Assembly: GCA_021166815.1 (NCBI GenBank)
Contig: JAJPEO010000155.1
Span: 1-8,676 of the forward strand
Reading direction: 5' to 3'
Length of the DNA stretch: 8,676 nucleotides
Source: Nocardioides sp.
GTDB taxonomy: Bacteria > Actinomycetota > Actinomycetes > Propionibacteriales > Nocardioidaceae
The notes beneath the pieces were generated by a model that saw nothing but the letters and a program-made list of their open reading frames with translations, did no database searches and was not told the DNA's origin. Shown here piece after piece: positions 5,542 to 8,676 of the stretch. A program made the translations under genes and the position numbers. The stretch's first letter is position 1. Each line of letters begins with the position of its first letter.

Positions 5542-6290
5542 GCCGGGACCTCCTTGAAGCGCAGGCCCTTGGGGTCGAGCACCTCGCGGATGATGACCAG
5601 CTCGGCCTCGCTCGGCTCGCGGGTGGTCGGCACCCCGCCCTCGGGCAGCGCGAGCTCGAAGCCGGTCGCGCCCTGCACCTCCTCGACGGTGACGCCCGGG
5701 TGCACCGAGACCAGCCGTACGGTGTCGTCGGCGCCCTTGACGTCGAGGACGGCGAGGTTGGTGACGATGCGGTGGATGTCGTTGTACTTCTCCGCACCCG
5801 CCTCACGGGCCCGCTTCGGACCGACGCCGGAGACGACGTCGACCTGCTCGACGAAGACGCGGGGGGAGTGGCGGGGCACCCAGTACGAGGTGCGGTTGTT
5901 GACCGTGTTGCTCGGCGCGCCGCGCGAGCCCAGCAGCTGCCGCGTCGGCTTGGCGAAGTCGCCGATGGCCGAGATGTTCTGGTTGCCGTGGCGGTCGACC
6001 TGGGTCGCGCCCATCATCACGTGGCGCTTGCCGTAGACGATGATGTCGAAGACCCGGCGGAACGGGATCCAGCCCTCGAGCACGTCGCCCTTGGCGAAGA
6101 GCGGCGGCACGCCGCCGAGGAACATCGCCTCGCCGTCGGAGAGGACCAGGTCGGGGTTGGACGTGAGCTTGCACAGCCGCACGCCCAGCATCGGCATGAT
6201 GCCCATCGGCGAGCCGAAGATCTCGCCGTCGTCCTTGAAGGCGTCGGCGACCGCGGCGGCGCAGACGTCAGCACGAGTGATCTCGTTCAT
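5538..6290 (-). CDS. ipdB: IpdB, COCHEA-CoA hydrolase beta subunit
   Basis: A 250-aa protein with the class I CoA-transferase beta-subunit fold and the same length as M. tuberculosis IpdB (Rv3552). Motifs: GSPMGIMPMLGVRL (26-39), LVLSDGEAMFLGG (48-60), VDRHGNQNISAIGD (98-111), GSRGAPSNTVNN (121-132). The canonical transferase beta-subunit (S/T)ENG with its catalytic glutamate is replaced by SDGE (51-54), consistent with IpdAB being a hydrolase that opens ring C of the steroid-derived CoA ester, not a transferase. It partners with IpdA, immediately upstream. The ATG overlaps the ipdA stop (ATGA) and is preceded by AAGGAGG seven bases upstream, so both subunits should be made together in the cytoplasm. 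Confidence 0.92.
   Translation of the reverse strand: MNEITRADVCAAAVADAFKDDGEIFGSPMGIMPMLGVRLCKLTSNPDLVLSDGEAMFLGGVPPLFAKGDVLEGWIPFRRVFDIIVYGKRHVMMGATQVDRHGNQNISAIGDFAKPTRQLLGSRGAPSNTVNNRTSYWVPRHSPRVFVEQVDVVSGVGPKRAREAGAEKYNDIHRIVTNLAVLDVKGADDTVRLVSVHPGVTVEEVQGATGFELALPEGGVPTTREPSEAELVIIREVLDPKGLRFKEVPA
5548..5555 (-). promoter_or_regulatory. ribosome binding site of ipdC
   Basis: AAGGAGGT on the - strand, six bases before GTG 5541 and inside the last codons of ipdB. It fixes the non-ATG start of ipdC at the GTGA overlap. Confidence 0.75.
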
Positions 6291-7162
6291 CGGGTCGCCT
6301 CCTTGGCGAAGTCGGCGACGGCGGCCTGGTAGGCCTCCTCGTCACCGGAGAGGAACCGCTCCTTGAAGGCCGCCCACTGCTCGGGGTCGGCGGTGGCGGC
6401 GGCGTAGTGACGCTGGAACGCCTCGTCGCGCTCGTAGTCGGGGGTGCACGTCGTGAAGTGCGCGCCGTTGGGCGTCTCGACGACGCCGGAGACCATCATC
6501 CGGTTGAGCAGCACGCGCTGCACCGGGGTGTCGACGGTCAGGCCGGCGGTGTCGACGACCTGCTCGCAGGACACGAACGCCTGGTCGGCGGCCATGCAGA
6601 AGAGGTCGTCGAAGTAGGGGTCCGGCCCGAGGTACGTCGCGTTGCCGTGGGCGTCGGCGCGGTTCATGTGGACCAGCGCGGCGTCGAGGCGCAGAGCCGG
6701 TACGGCGACGAACGTCTCACCGTCGTCGTACGGGCTCTGGACCGTCTTGAGGTCGGGGTTGTTGACCATCACGTCGCTGCCCAGCCCGCCGCGCATGGGC
6801 AGGAACGGCATCCGCTCCGCGGCGGCCTTGAGGCCGGTGAAGAACATGCCCTCGTCCCACTCGGCGATCTCGGGGATCGTGCCCTCCTGGCGGGCGCGCA
6901 CGAAGAGCGGCTCGAGGGGGATGGAGTCCAGGGAGACGAAGGCGTAGACGAGCTTGCGGATCTTGCCCGCGTCGGCGAGCAGGCCGACGTCGGCGCCGCC
7001 CCACGACACGATGGTGAGGTCCGTCAGGTCCGAGCGCAGGATCGCGCGGACCAGGGCCATGGGCTTGCGCCGCGGCCCCCAACCGCCGATGCCGATGGTC
7101 ATGCCGCTCTCGAGGCGGCCGACCACGTCGTCGATGGACATGAGCTTGGAGCGGGGGTTCAT
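6287..7162 (-). CDS. ipdA: IpdA, COCHEA-CoA hydrolase alpha subunit
   Basis: A 291-aa class I CoA-transferase-like alpha subunit matching IpdA (Rv3551), which with IpdB hydrolyses the last carbocyclic ring of the cholesterol nucleus (COCHEA-CoA). Motifs: SGMTIGIGGWGPRRKPMALV (19-38), YAFVSLDSIPLEP (73-85), EIAEWDEGM (98-106), LPFLP-type MPFLPMRGGLGSDV (118-131), DPYFDDLFCMAADQ (181-194), GAHFTTCTPDYERDE (233-247). The glutamate of DEGM (E104) is the best candidate for the catalytic glutamate described in the IpdA subunit; this mapping is from memory. The ATG at 7162 overlaps the echA20 stop as ATGA; its Shine-Dalgarno is weak, so coupling to echA20 translation probably matters. An ATG at 7141 is a shorter alternative. 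Confidence 0.93.
   Translation of the reverse strand: MNPRSKLMSIDDVVGRLESGMTIGIGGWGPRRKPMALVRAILRSDLTDLTIVSWGGADVGLLADAGKIRKLVYAFVSLDSIPLEPLFVRARQEGTIPEIAEWDEGMFFTGLKAAAERMPFLPMRGGLGSDVMVNNPDLKTVQSPYDDGETFVAVPALRLDAALVHMNRADAHGNATYLGPDPYFDDLFCMAADQAFVSCEQVVDTAGLTVDTPVQRVLLNRMMVSGVVETPNGAHFTTCTPDYERDEAFQRHYAAATADPEQWAAFKERFLSGDEEAYQAAVADFAKEATR
6298..6304 (-). promoter_or_regulatory. ribosome binding site of ipdB
   Basis: AAGGAGG on the - strand, seven bases before ATG 6290 and inside the end of ipdA. A strong site for the second subunit of a complex that needs equal amounts of both. Confidence 0.75.
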
Positions 7163-7920
7163 CGCTGTGCCTGTGCCTTTCCGGTGCCGGCGAAGCCGTC
7201 ACGCAGCTCGTCTGCCACGCCCATGAGGTTGAGCTCCATCGTGAAGCCCTGCTCGAAGCGGTAGCTCTTGTTGACGTCGATCGGGTCGATCCCGTTGAGG
7301 GCCTCCTTGGCCGCCCGGATCACCCGCGTGTCCTTCTCGGCGATGTCGGCCGCCAATGCCAGGGCCGCGTCGTCGAGGCGCTCGCGAGGCACGACCTCGT
7401 AGACCGAGCCGTGCTGGACGAGCTCGGTCGCCTTGATCGTGCGGGCAGTGAAGTAGAGGGTGCGCATGAGGTGCTGGGGGACCAGGCGGGCCATGTGGGT
7501 GGCCGCGCCGAGCGCGCCCTGCTTGACCTCGGGGACGCCGAAGTAGGCGTCGTCGCTGGCGACCACGATGTCGGCGTTGCCGACCAGGCCGACGCCGCCG
7601 CCGAGGCAGTGGCCCTGCACCGCCGCGATGACGGGGACCGCGCACTCGTAGACGGACTTGAAGGCGGCGTAGCAGCCCCGGTTGGCGCCGAGGATGGCGT
7701 CGAAGCCCTCGGTGTTCTGCATCTCCTTGATGTCCACGCCGGCGTTGAAGCCCTTGCCCTCGGCGCGCAGGACGACGACCTTCGTCGCCGGGTCGGCGCC
7801 GGCGTCGTCGATGGCGGACGCCAGGTCGAACCAGCCCTGCACGGTGAGGGCATTGACGGGTGGGGTGCTGGTCGTGATGACGCAGATGCCGTCGCGTCCC
7901 AGCTCGGAGGTGGTGGTCAC
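7159..7920 (-). CDS. echA20: EchA20, crotonase-family ring D hydrolase
   Basis: A 253-aa crotonase-fold enzyme close in length and motif order to M. tuberculosis EchA20 (Rv3550), which opens ring D of the HIP-derived HIEC-CoA by hydrolysis. Visible: LRAEGKGFNAGVDIKEM (51-67) for CoA binding and the first oxyanion NH, HCLGGGVGLVGNADIV (104-119) for the second, FGVPEVKQGALGAATHM (127-143) with E131 at the crotonase E164 position, and FEQGFTMELNL (222-232). The residue matching crotonase E144 is glycine, so it should not be a normal enoyl-CoA hydratase. Start choice: GTG 7920 has GAGGA five bases upstream and gives the family N-terminus; ATG 7932 and GTG 7956 are in frame, but 7956 lies before the predicted transcription start. 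It is first gene of the operon, and its stop overlaps ipdA. Confidence 0.92.
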   Translation of the reverse strand: MTTTSELGRDGICVITTSTPPVNALTVQGWFDLASAIDDAGADPATKVVVLRAEGKGFNAGVDIKEMQNTEGFDAILGANRGCYAAFKSVYECAVPVIAAVQGHCLGGGVGLVGNADIVVASDDAYFGVPEVKQGALGAATHMARLVPQHLMRTLYFTARTIKATELVQHGSVYEVVPRERLDDAALALAADIAEKDTRVIRAAKEALNGIDPIDVNKSYRFEQGFTMELNLMGVADELRDGFAGTGKAQAQR

Positions 7921-7957
7921 GGGGTTCCTCATCTCGGTCTCTTGAAGCGCTCGCACA

Positions 7958-7963
7958 AACCTA
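7958..7963 (-). promoter_or_regulatory. -10 box of the echA20-ipdABC operon
   Basis: On the - strand TAGGTT matches TAnnnT. Transcription would begin near 7951, leaving a ~30-nt leader that includes the GAGGA site before GTG 7920. Its first base (7963) is shared with the putative operator. No clear -35. Confidence 0.45.
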
Positions 7964-7976
7964 ACGCTTGCTTGGT
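7963..7976. promoter_or_regulatory. KstR2-like operator between the divergent steroid genes
   Basis: On the - strand the site reads ACCAAGCAAGCGTT. Against the KstR2 consensus AnCAAGnnCTTGnT (recalled from mycobacterial work) 7 of 10 fixed bases agree: the left half is perfect and the right half is degenerate. It touches both divergent -10 boxes, 7958-7963 and 7976-7981. A TetR-family repressor such as KstR2, released by a HIP-CoA-type ligand, would be expected to control this module. No regulator gene is in the window. Confidence 0.5.
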
Positions 7977-7981
7977 AGAGT
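7976..7981 (+). promoter_or_regulatory. -10 box of the SDR gene (leaderless)
   Basis: TAGAGT matches TAnnnT. Seven bases (AGCAGCC) separate it from ATG 7989, so the mRNA should begin at the start codon. There is no Shine-Dalgarno in that gap. Confidence 0.55.
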
Positions 7982-7988
7982 AGCAGCC

Positions 7989-8676
7989 ATGTCCCTCTCC
8001 CTCGACCTGTCCGGTCGCGTCGTGCTCGTCACGGGCGGCTCCCAGGGCATCGGCCGCGGCATCTCCGCCGCCTTCGTGGCCGCCGGCGCGACCGTCGTCA
8101 CGTGCGCGCGCTCGGCCGTCGACTCGCCCGAGCCCGGCACCACCCACGTGCAGTGCGACGTACGCGACCCCGAGTCGGTGTCCGCGATGGTCGCCGGCAT
8201 CGTCGCCGACCACGGCCGCCTCGACGTCCTCGTCAACAACGCCGGGGGAGCGCCGTACGCGCTGGCCGCCGACGCGTCTCCGCGCTTCCACGACAAGGTG
8301 CTCTCCCTCAACCTGACCGCCCCACTCCTCGTCGCCCAGGCCGCCAACGCCGTCATGCAGCAGCAGGAGAGCGGTGGCGCGATCGTCAACATCTCCTCCA
8401 TCAGCGCGCTGCGGCCCTCTCCGGGCACGGCGGCGTACGGCGCGGCCAAGGCGGGCGTCGACTCGCTCACCAAGTCGCTCGGGATGGAGTGGGCGCCCAA
8501 GGTCCGCGTCAACGCGATCAACGTCGGGCTGTGCCGCACTGAGCACACCCTCGACCACTACGGCGGCGACGAGTCGGTCGCCGCGATCGAGCGGACGATC
8601 CCCATGGGCCGCATGGCCCGACCCGACGAGGTCGGCAACCTCGCGGTCTTCCTCGCCAGCGACCTCGCGTCGTACG
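7989..8676 (+). CDS. SDR-family oxidoreductase of the steroid cluster, 3' end cut off
   Basis: A classical short-chain dehydrogenase/reductase, open to the window end (229 codons; such proteins are usually ~250-260 aa, so about 25-30 residues are missing). Motifs: Rossmann TGGSQGIG (15-22), NNAG (83-86), and the catalytic tetrad N108, S137, Y150 and K154 (YGAAK). R41 after the second strand (TCAR) favours NADP(H), weakly. It diverges from echA20 exactly as Rv3549c does from Rv3550 in M. tuberculosis, and Rv3549c-Rv3548c belong to the KstR2 regulon. The reaction is probably oxidation or reduction of a hydroxy/keto CoA ester of the ring C/D pathway, but its exact substrate cannot be read from sequence. 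ATG 7989 is supported by a -10 box seven bases upstream, implying a leaderless message. Confidence 0.88.
   Translation, partial: MSLSLDLSGRVVLVTGGSQGIGRGISAAFVAAGATVVTCARSAVDSPEPGTTHVQCDVRDPESVSAMVAGIVADHGRLDVLVNNAGGAPYALAADASPRFHDKVLSLNLTAPLLVAQAANAVMQQQESGGAIVNISSISALRPSPGTAAYGAAKAGVDSLTKSLGMEWAPKVRVNAINVGLCRTEHTLDHYGGDESVAAIERTIPMGRMARPDEVGNLAVFLASDLASY

Noticed and set aside
4529..5806. 425-codon - strand frame over ipdC and ipdB
   Set aside because: It is an arginine/alanine/proline-rich frame-shifted reading of two genes with clear motifs in the other frame.
5095..6036. + strand open frame opposite ipdC/ipdB, with similar ones at 4040-4885, 6407-7264 and 7411-7983
   Set aside because: Antisense shadows of ipdC, ipdB, ipdA and echA20 with no start signals or domains.
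5538..7162. Calling this pair a 3-oxoacid CoA-transferase
   Set aside because: The beta-subunit ENG motif is absent and the neighbours are EchA20 and IpdC, which fits IpdAB hydrolase.

Overview
The window is high-GC DNA with heavy G/C third-position codon bias, several GTG starts, TAnnnT-type -10 boxes and genes packed with 1-4 nt overlaps. This points to an actinobacterium. The steroid-degradation genes and general style fit Nocardioidaceae (Nocardioides-like) best; that placement is inference, since no rRNA or marker gene is present.

Left part (1-446): the last ~52 codons of a LapA-domain membrane protein on the + strand, then a gene-poor stretch holding a possible helix-turn-helix gene remnant and a hairpin just past the end of the next gene. 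Positions 447-1070 (- strand) encode a DinB/DUF664 protein that appears to be transcribed as a leaderless mRNA. It diverges from a tightly coupled + strand operon at 1207-3613: a cysteine-free ArsR-family repressor, a SulP anion transporter with a STAS domain, and a YjdM/PhnA zinc-ribbon protein. Its control region carries a readable promoter, two inverted repeats over the -35 and -10, and a perfect 10-bp hairpin directly before the ribosome binding site.

Middle (3614-4444): two small uncharacterised genes face each other, a CxxC-containing 110-aa protein (+) and a helical/coiled-coil 145-aa protein (-). Their stop codons abut inside a perfect 14-bp palindrome.

Right part (4450-8676): the actinobacterial steroid ring C/D degradation module. 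On the - strand echA20-ipdA-ipdB-ipdC are joined by ATGA/GTGA overlaps. Diverging from them is an SDR gene cut by the window end, in the position of Rv3549c of M. tuberculosis. EchA20 opens the remaining ring D of the HIP-derived CoA thioester, IpdAB hydrolytically opens ring C (COCHEA-CoA), and IpdC is a flavin-dependent reductase acting earlier on a 5-hydroxy-HIP-CoA-type intermediate. A KstR2-like half-palindrome lies between the two divergent promoters and touches both -10 boxes, so one repressor could control both directions.

I did not find a clearly new multi-gene system. The least explained items are the hypothetical gene appended to the ipd operon, the arsR-sulP-yjdM combination with its 5' hairpin, and the convergent stop-codon palindrome. 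No tRNA, rRNA, CRISPR array, insertion sequence or integrase was seen.
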